From NCBI RefSeq assembly GCF_900105355.1, contig NZ_FNSC01000001.1, positions 3,596,001 to 3,660,000 on the forward strand: a stretch of DNA of 64,000 bases. Reading direction: 5' to 3'. Position 1 is the first letter of the stretch. Each line of letters starts with the position of its first letter. This document shows positions 30,647 to 40,049 of the stretch, one piece after another. The notes beneath the pieces are model-generated. The model saw nothing but the letters and a program-made list of their open reading frames with translations. It did no database searches and was not told the DNA's origin. The stretch is from Pseudomonas anguilliseptica (lineage in GTDB: Bacteria; Pseudomonadota; Gammaproteobacteria; Pseudomonadales; Pseudomonadaceae). The position numbers and the translations under genes were made by a program.

Positions 30647-32887
30647 ATGCAGTCGCGATTCATGCTCAGTCATCTATCATTGGCCGTCGTTGCGGCCAGT
30701 CTTTCCCCCTGCACGCTGTTTGCCGCCGAGGTGGTGGATGCCGAGGTGGATGCTCTGAGTGCAGCCGCCGAGCCCGCCGATGCGATCAAGCTCAAGGATG
30801 CTGTGGTCACCGCCAAGCAGGAGCTCAAGCAAGCGCCAGGCGTATCGATCATTACCGCTGAAGACATCAAGAAGCGCCCGCCGGCCAATGATCTCTCCGA
30901 TGTGATTCGCCGCGAGCCAGGAGTTAATCTGACCGGCAACAGCACCAGTGGCAGCCGGGGTAACAACCGCCAGATCGACCTGCGCGGCATGGGCCCGGAA
31001 AACACCCTGATTCTTATCGATGGTCGTCCTTCCAGCTCGCGCAACGCCGTGCGATATGGCTGGACCGGTGATCGCGACACCCGTGGCGAAACCAACTGGG
31101 TGCCGGCTGAAGAAGTTGAGCGTATCGAAATTCTCCGTGGTCCGGCCGCCGCACGTTATGGCTCGGGGGCCATGGGCGGGGTGGTGAATATCATCACCAA
31201 GCGGCCGACCGAGCAGCTGCGTGGCTCGGTCACCCTGTACGCGATCCAGCCGGAAGACGACGCCGAAGGGGCCGGCCAACGCGCCAACTTCAACCTCAGC
31301 GGTGCCTTGAATGACAGCCTGGCCTTCCGCCTCTACGGTGGTGCCAACAAGACCAATGCCGATGATGCGGATATCAATGCCAATGACATCGCCGCCGTAG
31401 GGAGCCAGGTGGCGGGCCGTGAAGGCGTGCGCAACAAGGACATCAGTGGCCTGCTCAGCTGGCAGTTGAACCCCGCCCATAGCCTGGATCTGGAAGCCAC
31501 TTACAGCCGTCAGGGCAACATTTACGCCGGCGACACCATGCTCAACGGTGGTGGTGCGTTCGTGAACCAGCTGTATGGCAAGGAAACCAACATTATCCAG
31601 CGCAGCAGCTATGCCTTGACGCATAACGGCGAGTACGACTGGGGCAGCTCCACTGCTTCGCTGGCCTACGACTACACCCGTAACGAGCGCCTCAATGAAG
31701 GTTGGGCCGGAGGGGGCGAGGGTGCGCCGGCGGAAGGGGCTGGGGTGTTTATGTCGCGCCTGCGCAACACCCGTGGCAATGCCGAAGTCAACTTGCCGCT
31801 GGAGATGGGCGCGCCGCAGGTGCTGACCCTGGGCGGCGAATACCTGTATGAGAGTCTGAATGACCCCGGCTCCCTGCGCGCGCAAACCTGGGACCCAGGT
31901 GTCGGCGGTGTGCCGGCGATTCCGGGTTTTGACCGCAACCAGACCAAGACCACCGCGCACAGCTTTGCCCTGTTTGCCGAGGACAATATCGAGGTAGGTG
32001 AGCGCACTATAGTTACCCCTGGGCTGCGCTATGACGACCATGAAGAGTTTGGCGGCAACTGGAGTCCGAGCCTCAACGCCTCCCATGAACTGACCGACGA
32101 GCTGACCCTCAAAGGCGGCATCGCCCGGGCCTACAAGACCCCCAACCTGTATCAGTCCAACCCCAACTACCTGCTCTACAGCATGGGCTTTGGCTGTAAC
32201 GCGGCAGAAGCCAACGCCGGTGGCTGCTACCTGATCGGTAATCCGGATCTGGAGCCGGAGACCAGCATCAACAAGGAAATCGGCCTGGCTTTGGACAAAG
32301 GCACTTGGCGTACCAGCGCGACCTACTTCCGCAACGACTACAAGAACAAGATCGTTTCCAGCAACACGGCGGCTTTCCGCCTGGCGAACGGTCGTCGTGT
32401 GCAGAACTGGGAAAACTCCGGCAAGGCGGTGGTCGAGGGGGTTGAAGGCAACCTGTTCGTCACCCTCAGCCCGACGCTGGAGTGGAACACCAACTTCACC
32501 TACATGATCGAGTCCAAGGATAAGGACAGCGGCGAGCCGCTGAGCATCATCCCCGAGTACACCGTCAACACCAGCCTGGACTGGGCCGCCACCGAGAAGC
32601 TGTCGCTGCAGGTCAGCGGCACCTACTACGGCACTCAGGAGTCCCCGAGCTACAACGCCCGACGCAACGTGGCGATCGACAGTCAGGCACAGAAGGACAT
32701 CGATCCCTACGGCCTGATGGGCGTCAGCGCCGGCTATGCCTTCAATGAGCAGTACAGCGTGCGCATGGGTATCAACAACCTGTTCGACAAACGCATCTAC
32801 CGCGAAGGCAACGCCACCGAAGCCGGTGCCAATACCTACAACGAAGCCGGGCGTGCCTACTTCGCCTCGGTCACCGCATCCTTCTAG
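30647..32887 (+). CDS. pirA: TonB-dependent ferric-siderophore receptor (PirA/FepA-like)
   Basis: The protein is 746 residues from ATG 30647 (MQSRFMLSHLSL), with AGGAGAGG upstream. The signal peptide ends near LFAAE. The plug domain shows DVIRREPGVNLTGNSTSGSR and ERIEILRGPAAARYGSGAMG. The beta-barrel ends YFASVTASF, with a terminal Phe as in outer-membrane proteins. It imports a catecholate-type siderophore such as ferric enterobactin, by similarity of type and position after pirRS. A terminator follows. Confidence 0.92.
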   Translation: MQSRFMLSHLSLAVVAASLSPCTLFAAEVVDAEVDALSAAAEPADAIKLKDAVVTAKQELKQAPGVSIITAEDIKKRPPANDLSDVIRREPGVNLTGNSTSGSRGNNRQIDLRGMGPENTLILIDGRPSSSRNAVRYGWTGDRDTRGETNWVPAEEVERIEILRGPAAARYGSGAMGGVVNIITKRPTEQLRGSVTLYAIQPEDDAEGAGQRANFNLSGALNDSLAFRLYGGANKTNADDADINANDIAAVGSQVAGREGVRNKDISGLLSWQLNPAHSLDLEATYSRQGNIYAGDTMLNGGGAFVNQLYGKETNIIQRSSYALTHNGEYDWGSSTASLAYDYTRNERLNEGWAGGGEGAPAEGAGVFMSRLRNTRGNAEVNLPLEMGAPQVLTLGGEYLYESLNDPGSLRAQTWDPGVGGVPAIPGFDRNQTKTTAHSFALFAEDNIEVGERTIVTPGLRYDDHEEFGGNWSPSLNASHELTDELTLKGGIARAYKTPNLYQSNPNYLLYSMGFGCNAAEANAGGCYLIGNPDLEPETSINKEIGLALDKGTWRTSATYFRNDYKNKIVSSNTAAFRLANGRRVQNWENSGKAVVEGVEGNLFVTLSPTLEWNTNFTYMIESKDKDSGEPLSIIPEYTVNTSLDWAATEKLSLQVSGTYYGTQESPSYNARRNVAIDSQAQKDIDPYGLMGVSAGYAFNEQYSVRMGINNLFDKRIYREGNATEAGANTYNEAGRAYFASVTASF

Positions 32888-32926
32888 GTCATCGTGCTCC
32901 TTACCCGTTACTACGGCGGGTTTCGG

Positions 32927-32957
32927 CTCCGCCAGGCGTGTCCTGGCGGAGTCTTTT
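32927..32957 (+). terminator. Terminator after pirA
   Basis: CTCCGCCAGG / CCTGGCGGAG stem with a short CGTG-T loop followed by TCTTTT. It separates pirA from the methyltransferase operon, which starts only about 20 bases later. Confidence 0.88.
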
Positions 32958-32976
32958 CAGTGCAGGAAAACGCTTA

Positions 32977-34473
32977 ATGCAAGTGTGGAATCAGGGGTAT
33001 CTGGCCGAGTTGCCCTATCCCCATCATGTGCAGCCGCAATTGGCGCCCAGCTGGCTGGTGGCGCTGCAGACGGCCCTCGGCCAGCGAGCTGGCAACCTGC
33101 AGGCGGGCTTTCGCTACTGCGAGCTGGGCTGTGGGCAGGGCCTGAACAGCCTGCTGTTGGCGGCCAGCAACCCGGCGGGGCAGTTTGTGGCGGTGGACTT
33201 CAATCCGCAGCACATCGAGCATGGCCGGCGTCTGGCGGCGGCTGCGCAGCTGAGCAATATCGAGTTTGTGCAGGCCGATTTCACCGAGCTGCTCGCGCAA
33301 CCGGGCGAGGGTTATGACTTTATCGTCGCCCATGGGGTGTACAGCTGGGTGGCGCCTGCGCAGCGTGCGGCCATCCGTGGCTTTGTCGAGCAGCGCCTCA
33401 AAACCAATGGACTGCTGTGCCTGGGTTATATGTGTCAGCCCGGCATGGCGCCCTTGGCGGCGGCTCAGCGGTTTATCTGGCAACACGCGCAACACAGTGA
33501 AGGTTCACCGCCGCAGCGTGTGCAGGCGGCTCTGGAGGCATTGCAGGCCTTGCAACAGGGCGGCGCCGGCTATTTTGTCGAGCAGCCTGAGATGGCCCGG
33601 CTGCTGGCGCGCAGCGCCGAGCAGGGGCTGGATTACCTGGCCCATGAACTGTTGTGTGAGCACTGGCAACCGCTGCAGGTGGCCGACGTCATGGCAGAGT
33701 TTGCCAGCCTTGGCTGTCAACTGATCGGCAGCGCCATTCCACTGGAAAACATCGATGCAGTGTCGCTGCCCGGTAACTGCCTGGCCGCGATTCAGGGCCT
33801 GACGGATCCGGCGCTGCGGGAAACCGCCAAGGACCTGGCACGCAACCAGGCCCAGCGCAGTGACTTGTACCAACGCGGCGATCAGGCCTTGTCGGCCACG
33901 GAACATCGGCAAGCCTTGCTGGACAGCTGTTGGGCACTGTTGCCCGCAGCACCGGCACCGGCACCGGGGGCGGTGGAGTTTTCAACGCGCATTGGCCCGT
34001 TGCAGGGCGCTGCCGAGTTGTATCAACCCCTGTTGCAGGCCCTTGGCGAGGGGCCGCAGAGTTTTGCCGAACTGGCGCGGCGGCCCGCCCTGACGGCGCA
34101 GGTTGGCCAGCTCAGTGGCGCCTTGCAGCTGTTGACCTGGGCGGGCTATGCCCATCCGCTGCTGCACGCGTCGGTGGATGTCACCCGCTGCCAGGCGCTT
34201 AACCGTCTGCTGGCTGAGGGGACGTTGCAGGGCGTTGGTTACGCACACCTGGCCGCGCCAAGCCTGGGCGCGAGTGTGTCGGCAGACATGCTGGAAATGG
34301 CCGCCGCCCGCGTGCTGCTGGAGCATCCGCAGTTACGCGGCACCTTGCTGAGTGAAACCATTCAGGCGCTGCTGCGCCGTTATGGCCTTGGCGTGGAACA
34401 GGTTGTCGAGCGCGTGCAGCACTTCGAGCAACGCACCTTGCCCAGCTGGCAAGTACTGGGAGTATTGCCATGA
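32977..34473 (+). CDS. SAM-dependent methyltransferase with methyltransferase regulatory domain
   Basis: The protein is 498 residues from ATG 32977 (MQVWNQGYLAELPYPHHVQP), preceded by AGGAAAA. The class I SAM-binding motif is CELGCGQGLNSLLLA, followed by FVAVDFNPQHIEHGRRL and DFIVAHGVYSWV. The middle region (about 215-300) fits a MethyTransf_Reg-type domain. The substrate is unknown. It overlaps the next gene by ATGA, so it is coupled to the esterase, and it lies in the siderophore-uptake locus. Confidence 0.82.
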   Translation: MQVWNQGYLAELPYPHHVQPQLAPSWLVALQTALGQRAGNLQAGFRYCELGCGQGLNSLLLAASNPAGQFVAVDFNPQHIEHGRRLAAAAQLSNIEFVQADFTELLAQPGEGYDFIVAHGVYSWVAPAQRAAIRGFVEQRLKTNGLLCLGYMCQPGMAPLAAAQRFIWQHAQHSEGSPPQRVQAALEALQALQQGGAGYFVEQPEMARLLARSAEQGLDYLAHELLCEHWQPLQVADVMAEFASLGCQLIGSAIPLENIDAVSLPGNCLAAIQGLTDPALRETAKDLARNQAQRSDLYQRGDQALSATEHRQALLDSCWALLPAAPAPAPGAVEFSTRIGPLQGAAELYQPLLQALGEGPQSFAELARRPALTAQVGQLSGALQLLTWAGYAHPLLHASVDVTRCQALNRLLAEGTLQGVGYAHLAAPSLGASVSADMLEMAAARVLLEHPQLRGTLLSETIQALLRRYGLGVEQVVERVQHFEQRTLPSWQVLGVLP

Positions 34474-35367
34474 AGCGCTGCTGGTTATGGTGGCCTTGCC
34501 TGCTCTGGCTGAGCGTAGCGAGCGCTGCGGATTATCCCGGTTACCAACGGCTTGAGCCGTTTCAGGTGCAGTCGGCAGATGCCCAGCGCAGCTATCAGGT
34601 GCAGTTGCTGGTACCGGCGCGTGCGGCACCGGTCAGCGGTTTTCCGGTGCTTTACCTGCTTGATGGCCATGCCGCGCTGGCGGCGCTGGAAGCGCAATGG
34701 CTGGCCGAACTGGAGGCGGGTACGCCGCCGCTGCTGGTATTTATCGGGCATGCAGGAGGGAAGCCCTTCAATGTGCCGGCGCGCACCCTCGACTACACCC
34801 CGGCACGCCGCGATGGTCAGCCGATGCAGGCGTTCAACGGGGTGCAGGGTGGCGGTGCTGCGGTCTTTCTGGCTTTGCTCGAGCAGCGCATCAAGCCGCA
34901 GGTGGCCGCGCTGCAACCGGTTGATCCGGCGCAACAGGCGCTCTGGGGGCATTCGTTCGGCGGGCTGTTCGTGCTCAATGCCCTGTTCACCCAGCCGGCC
35001 AGCTTTAGCCGCTACATCGCCGCCAGCCCGTCGCTGTGGTGGCAAACCGGGCTGTTGCTGGAGACTGAGCGTGACTTTGCCGGGGGCCACTGCCCAGCTG
35101 TTGATCGTGCGCGGCAGTGACGAAGGCCTGCCCGGCCATGCCCGACCCGGCGTCGATCCGGCAGTGCTGGAACAGCGGCGCAAGGCCATGGCCGCGGTTC
35201 CGGCCGATGCCGCGCGGCAGATGGCCGAACGCCTGGCACGCTGGCCGGGCTTGCAGGTGAACTATCAGGAATTTGCCGGCTTGGGCCATGGACCGATGCT
35301 GGCCGCGTCCTTGCGGCCGGCATTGCGCATGGCGGCCGGCTTGGCGCAGGAGGGACGCGATGAGTAA
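34470..35367 (+). pseudogene. Secreted esterase (esterase D / siderophore-esterase type), frameshifted
   Basis: The signal peptide is WLWWPCLLWLSVASA. The alpha/beta-hydrolase fold of PF00756 type shows FPVLYLLDGH and the nucleophile elbow WGHSFGGLF (Ser about 155), then YIAASPSLWW. At the five-G run 35082-35086 the frame is lost and a stop follows at 35120. With four Gs the frame continues FAGATAQLLIVRGSDE and ends at 35367 with the expected His in GLGHGPM. Relatives hydrolyse ferric enterobactin-type siderophores in the periplasm. A homopolymer lesion could be a sequencing error. Confidence 0.82.
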
Positions 35368-35656
35368 GGCCGGAGAAACAACCCTGGCGTGGCCGATCTG
35401 TTCACGGGTGCTGGCCGGGCTGCTGGGCGGCTATGTGTTCACCTACGCATTGACCGCCGCCCTGGCGCAGCTGTTGCCGCTGGACCGGGTGGACGCGCTG
35501 CTGATCGCCAGTTTGCTGTCATTCACCTTCTACACCCTGGCGATTCTCTGGGCGTTTGCCGCACGCAGCACCTGGCGCGCCTGGGCGGTATTGCCAGCCG
35601 CTGCGCCGCTGGTGCTGATCGGCTTCTGGCCACACCTGCTGGAGCGCCTGGCATGA
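35360..35656 (+). CDS. DUF3649 family membrane protein
   Basis: The protein is 98 residues from ATG 35360, overlapping the end of the esterase frame. Three hydrophobic helices are visible (LLGGYVFTYALTAALAQL, LLIASLLSFTFYTLAILWAF, and AVLPAAAPLVLIGFWP). DUF3649 proteins occur with PepSY and DUF3325 proteins beside TonB receptors and are presumed to help iron acquisition. It overlaps the PepSY gene by ATGA. Confidence 0.8.
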   Translation: MSKAGETTLAWPICSRVLAGLLGGYVFTYALTAALAQLLPLDRVDALLIASLLSFTFYTLAILWAFAARSTWRAWAVLPAAAPLVLIGFWPHLLERLA

Positions 35657-37181
35657 AACAGACCCTGACCCAATCCATGGCCTGGCTGCACACCTGGGGT
35701 GGCCTGCTGTTCGGCTGGCTGCTGTTCGCCATCTTTCTCACCGGCAGCCTGGCGGTGTTCGACCAGGAGATCGATCACTGGATGCAGCCGGAGATCAAGC
35801 AGACGTCGGTCAGCAGCGCTCAGGCTGTCGAGCACGCCGTGGCTTATCTGCAACGCCAGCATGCCGATGCCAGCGCCTGGAACATCAGCCTGCCCAGCGA
35901 GCGCATGCCCGCCTTGCGGGTGACGGCGGGTGATCGGCGCTCGGGCATCAGCACTTACCTGGATCCACTCACCGGTGAGCCCTTGGTGGTGCGCGACACA
36001 GCCGGCGGTACATTCTTCTTTCGTTTCCACTACAGCCTGAGCATGCCACGTAATCCGGGTATCTGGATTGTCGGGTTGGCGGCGATGGCCATGCTGGTGG
36101 CGCTGATCAGCGGCATCATCATTCACAAGAAATTCTTCAAGGAGTTTTTCACCTTCCGCCCGAACAAGGGCCAGCGTTCCTGGCTCGATGCACACAATGC
36201 CAGTGCAGTGCTGCTGTTACCGTTTCACCTGATGATCACCTATACCGGTCTGTTGATCTTTGCCCTGATCTATATGCCGGCGGCGCTGGACAGTCTCTAT
36301 AACGGTGATTTTGCGGCGTTCTACCAGGAGCATATTGACGTTCCAGAAGAGCATCATGCGGTTCAGACCAGCCAGGCCCGCTCACTGATCTGGCTCCGCT
36401 GCTGGCCCAGGCTGAGGCGCGTATGGGGCCGCTGAGCGGTGTGGTGATTGAGCACCCAGGACGCAGTGATGCGCGTATTGAAATGCGCCGGGTGCTGGGT
36501 AACCGCATCGCTCTGACCAAGGGCCACAACATGGTCTTCGATGGGGTTACCGGTGAGCTGCTGGCCGGACCACCGGAGCTGCGCCCCACTGTGCTGGTGC
36601 AACGGGTGATGTTTGGCCTGCACTTTGCGCAGTTCGGCGGCTACCCGATGCGCTGGTTGTACTTCGTTTGCGGCTTGCTCAGCAGCGCCATGATCGCCAC
36701 CGGGCTGGTGCTGTTTACCGTCAAGCGGCGGCGAAAATACGCCAGTGAAAGTGCGCTAGGACAACAGCTCTATCGCCTGGTGGAAAGCCTCAACGTGGCG
36801 ACGGTCGCTGGCCTGGCCGTGGCCTGTATCGGCCTGCTGTGGCTCAACCGCCTGTTGCCAGTTGAGCTGGCCCAGCGTGCCGGATGGGAGCTGCGCGGCT
36901 TCTTTGCAATCTGGCTGCTGAGCCTGCTGCATGCCTGGCTGCGCCCGCGCCTGCAGGCCTGGTGCGAGCAGCTGAGCCTGGCGGCGCTGTTGTGCCTGGG
37001 CTTGCCGCTGCTCAGTGCAATCAGTGACGGCCAGGCCTGGGGCGACAGCATGCGCCTGTGGCTGGAGGTGACGGTGGTCGCGCTGGGCCTGCTGCTGGCC
37101 TGGAGTGTCTGGCGTTTGCGTCAGCCACAGGTGCAACACAGCGAGCGGCGAGTGCGGCACGCACAGGCGCAGGTGAGTTGA
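35653..37181 (+). pseudogene. PepSY-associated TM protein (PiuB-like), single frameshift
   Basis: It begins MKQTLTQSMAWLHTWGGLLF, the typical start of PepSY-TM iron-uptake reductase-like proteins. Helices include GWLLFAIFLTGSLAVF and IVGLAAMAMLVALISGIIIH. The frame is lost between 36378 and 36390 (about one base missing). The next frame continues TDLAPLLAQAEARMGPLSG to the end at 37181, including FVCGLLSSAMIATGLVLFTV. PepSY-TM proteins are thought to reduce ferric siderophores at the inner membrane. Translation would now stop at 36433-36435. Confidence 0.83.
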
Positions 37182-37182
37182 C

Positions 37183-37521
37183 ATGATGACGGCATTCTTG
37201 GGCAGTCTGTTGCTGGCCTACAGCAGCATGCTGGCGCTGTGTCAGGGCCTTGAGCGGCACTACAAACAGGTCTGGGGCAGGGCGCCGACGCTGCTGCAAC
37301 GCCGCGTTCTGCGTGGTAGCGGCTGGTTGCTGCTGGCGGCCAGCCTGTGGGGCTGTGCGCAAGCCTGGGGTTGGGCGATGGGCCCGGTGGGCTGGTTCGG
37401 CATGCTGTCGCTGAGCGGCTTTGCCCTGGCGTTGCTGTTGCCCTATGCACCTCGTCTTGCGGTGTACGCGCCGGTGCTGGGGCTGCCGTGCTGGCTGTTG
37501 CTGTACGCCCTGGTGGGGTAA
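37183..37521 (+). CDS. DUF3325 family membrane protein
   Basis: The protein is 112 residues with about four hydrophobic helices (FLGSLLLAYSSMLALCQGL, GSGWLLLAASLWGCAQAW, FGMLSLSGFALALLLPY, and the last 15 residues). It starts one base after the PepSY stop. DUF3325 members occur in the same siderophore-linked trio. The biochemical role is unknown. Confidence 0.82.
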   Translation: MMTAFLGSLLLAYSSMLALCQGLERHYKQVWGRAPTLLQRRVLRGSGWLLLAASLWGCAQAWGWAMGPVGWFGMLSLSGFALALLLPYAPRLAVYAPVLGLPCWLLLYALVG

Positions 37522-37615
37522 TTTTGCTGCCGTGTAGTGGTGTTCGCTGATATGGCCGGGCGCAGTTTGCCGTTATCATGGCGGCCTTCTTTGCTTCTGG
37601 ATCATCTCGTTCGCC

Positions 37616-38527
37616 ATGAGCCCGCATTACCCAACCATCGCCGATTGCATCGGCAACACCCCACTGGTGCGCCTGCAGCGCCTGCCGGGCAACACCAGCA
37701 ACACCTTGCTGTTGAAACTGGAAGGCAACAATCCGGCCGGTTCGGTAAAGGATCGTCCGGCGTTGTCGATGATCACTCGCGCCGAGCAGCGCGGCGACAT
37801 CCAGCCCGGTGATGTGTTGATCGAGGCCACCAGCGGCAACACCGGCATCGCCCTGGCCATGGCTGCGGCGATCAAGGGTTACCGCATGGTGCTGATCATG
37901 CCGGACAACTCCACCGCCGAACGCAAGGCGGCGATGACTGCCTACGGCGCGCAGCTGATTCTGGTCGGCGGTATGGAAGAGGCCCGCGACCTGGCCCTGC
38001 AGATGCAGGCCGATGGCAAGGGCAAGGTGCTCGACCAGTTCGCCAACGGCGACAACCCGATTGCCCATTACACCAGCACCGGCCCGGAAATCTGGCAGCA
38101 GACGGGCGGGCAGATCACCCATTTCGTCAGCTCGATGGGCACCACCGGCACCATCATGGGTGTCTCGCGCTTTCTGAAAGAGCAGAAGCCCGAGGTGCAG
38201 ATTGTCGGTTTGCAGCCGATGGAAGGCGCGGCGATTCCCGGTATTCGGCGCTGGCCGCAGGAGTACCTGCCGAAGATTTATCAGGCCGAGCGGGTGGACC
38301 GCATCATCGATATGGGTCAGCAGGAAGCTGAAGACATGATGCGCCGCCTGGCGCGTGAAGAAGGCATCTTCTGTGGGGTGTCCTCTGGAGGCTCGGTGGC
38401 GGCGATGCTGCGCCTGTCCCAGGAAGTGGAGAACGCGGTGATGGTGGCCATTATCTGTGATCGTGGCGACCGTTACCTGTCCAGCGGCGTTTACGACGCC
38501 CCCGGTACGGATGGCCAGAGCAACTGA
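37616..38527 (+). CDS. cysM: Cysteine synthase B
   Basis: The protein is 303 residues. The PLP Lys is in [11 protein letters not shown] (about 43), the phosphate loop [12 protein letters not shown] (about 70) and the C-terminal [11 protein letters not shown]. It makes cysteine from O-acetylserine and sulfide or thiosulfate. The cysM-rlmD-relA-mazG order is the conserved Pseudomonas arrangement. Its stop overlaps the rlmD start by one base. Confidence 0.95.
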   Translation: MSPHYPTIADCIGNTPLVRLQRLPGNTSNTLLLKLEGNNPAGSVKDRPALSMITRAEQRGDIQPGDVLIEATSGNTGIALAMAAAIKGYRMVLIMPDNSTAERKAAMTAYGAQLILVGGMEEARDLALQMQADGKGKVLDQFANGDNPIAHYTSTGPEIWQQTGGQITHFVSSMGTTGTIMGVSRFLKEQKPEVQIVGLQPMEGAAIPGIRRWPQEYLPKIYQAERVDRIIDMGQQEAEDMMRRLAREEGIFCGVSSGGSVAAMLRLSQEVENAVMVAIICDRGDRYLSSGVYDAPGTDGQSN

Positions 38528-39879
38528 TGGCCAAGAAAGACGGCGGTCTGCGCTTTCAACCCAGCGGTGGTTCCCGCGCGCCGCAAGTGCCGGTGGGCAA
38601 GAAACAGAAACTGGCGATCGAGCGCCAGGCCAACGATGGCCGCGGCATCGCGTTCAATGAAGGGCGTACCTGGTTTGTCAGCGGCGCACTGGCCGGCGAG
38701 CAAATCGAAGCGCGGGTGCTCGGTGCCCACGGCAAGGTGGTCGAGGCGCGTGTCGAGCGCATTCTTACGGCCAGTGCCGAGCGACGCAGCGAAGCCTGCG
38801 CGCATGCCAAGGTCTGTGGTGGCTGCAGCCTGCAACATATGCCCCACGCCGATCAGCTTGCCCTGAAACGGCGCATGCTCGCCGAGCAGCTGAGCCGCTT
38901 GGCCAATCTTCAGCCGCAGGAATGGGCCGCGCCGCTGGTCGGCCCGGAGCTGGGTTATCGCCGCCGCGCGCGCATTGCCGTGCGCTGGGACAACAAAGCC
39001 AAGCGTCTGGACGTTGGTTTTCGCGCAGCGGCCAGCCAGGACATCATCGCCATCGGCGATTGCCCGGTGCTGGTACAACCCTTGCAGCCGATCCTGCGCG
39101 CATTACCGCAGGTGTTGCGTGAGCTGGATAAACCCCAGGCCATTGGTCATGTCGAGTTGTTTAGCGGCAGCTCCAGTGCTGTGCTGATAAGGCATACCGC
39201 TGCGTTGAGCGAAGCAGACCTGGCTCGCTTGCAGGCGTTCTGCACCGCGCAGGAGGCGCAGTTGTGGTTGCACGGCAGCGCCGAGCCGCAGCCGTATGAC
39301 CCAGCGCAGCAGCTGAGTTATCGCCTGAATGCTTTTGCTCTCGACCTGGCTTACCGACCTGGCGATTTTGTCCAGGTCAATCAGCCGGTGAATGACGCCA
39401 TGGTTGCGCAGGCGCTGGACTGGCTGGCACCGCAGGCCGATGAGCGGGTGCTGGATCTGTTCTGCGGTCTGGGTAATTTCGCCTTGCCGCTGGCCCAGCG
39501 GGTGCGGGAACTGGTGGCGGTGGAGGGCGTGCAGGCCATGGTTGAGCGCGCCGCTGAGAATGCCGCGAGCAACGGCCTGGGCAATGCGCACTTTTTCCAG
39601 GCCGACCTGTCCAACTCGCTGGCTGACGCTGGCTGGGCGCAGGGCGGTTTTGCTGCCGTGCTGCTGGACCCGCCGCGTGATGGCGCGCTGCATGCGGTCA
39701 AGCAAATGACGACGCTTGGCGTCAAACGGGTGCTGTATGTGTCGTGCAACCCGACAACCCTGGCCCGCGACAGCGCCGAGTTGCAAGCGCAAGGCTATCG
39801 GCTGGAACGTGCCGGTATCCTCGATATGTTTCCGCAAACCGCGCACGTCGAAGCGATGGCGCTGTTTGTCAGGCAGTAG
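38527..39879 (+). CDS. rlmD: 23S rRNA (uracil-1939-C5)-methyltransferase
   Basis: The protein is 450 residues. An N-terminal TRAM domain (about 30-90) binds RNA. The 4Fe-4S ligands are [10 protein letters not shown] (about 97-106) plus the Cys of IGDCPVL. The SAM motif is [16 protein letters not shown] and the nucleophile Cys is in [12 protein letters not shown]. Length and motifs are complete. Confidence 0.95.
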   Translation: MAKKDGGLRFQPSGGSRAPQVPVGKKQKLAIERQANDGRGIAFNEGRTWFVSGALAGEQIEARVLGAHGKVVEARVERILTASAERRSEACAHAKVCGGCSLQHMPHADQLALKRRMLAEQLSRLANLQPQEWAAPLVGPELGYRRRARIAVRWDNKAKRLDVGFRAAASQDIIAIGDCPVLVQPLQPILRALPQVLRELDKPQAIGHVELFSGSSSAVLIRHTAALSEADLARLQAFCTAQEAQLWLHGSAEPQPYDPAQQLSYRLNAFALDLAYRPGDFVQVNQPVNDAMVAQALDWLAPQADERVLDLFCGLGNFALPLAQRVRELVAVEGVQAMVERAAENAASNGLGNAHFFQADLSNSLADAGWAQGGFAAVLLDPPRDGALHAVKQMTTLGVKRVLYVSCNPTTLARDSAELQAQGYRLERAGILDMFPQTAHVEAMALFVRQ

Positions 39880-40049
39880 ATAGAAGCGCCGGGATACGGC
39901 GGCAGGTGCTTGGTTTTATCCGGCGTCGCCCTTATCTCGGTGCTGCAGGGGCGCACAGGGATCGCGCCTTAAGTGGTTAAACCGACCTGCTCAGAGAAGT
40001 CGGCGACTGTTCGGTGTGCATGTCGTGCACCGTAGGGAAGGTAAGCAAG

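Noticed and set aside
30677..32086. 469-codon open frame opposite pirA
   Set aside because: The plus-strand TonB receptor explains the region; the antisense frame lacks a ribosome site and domains.
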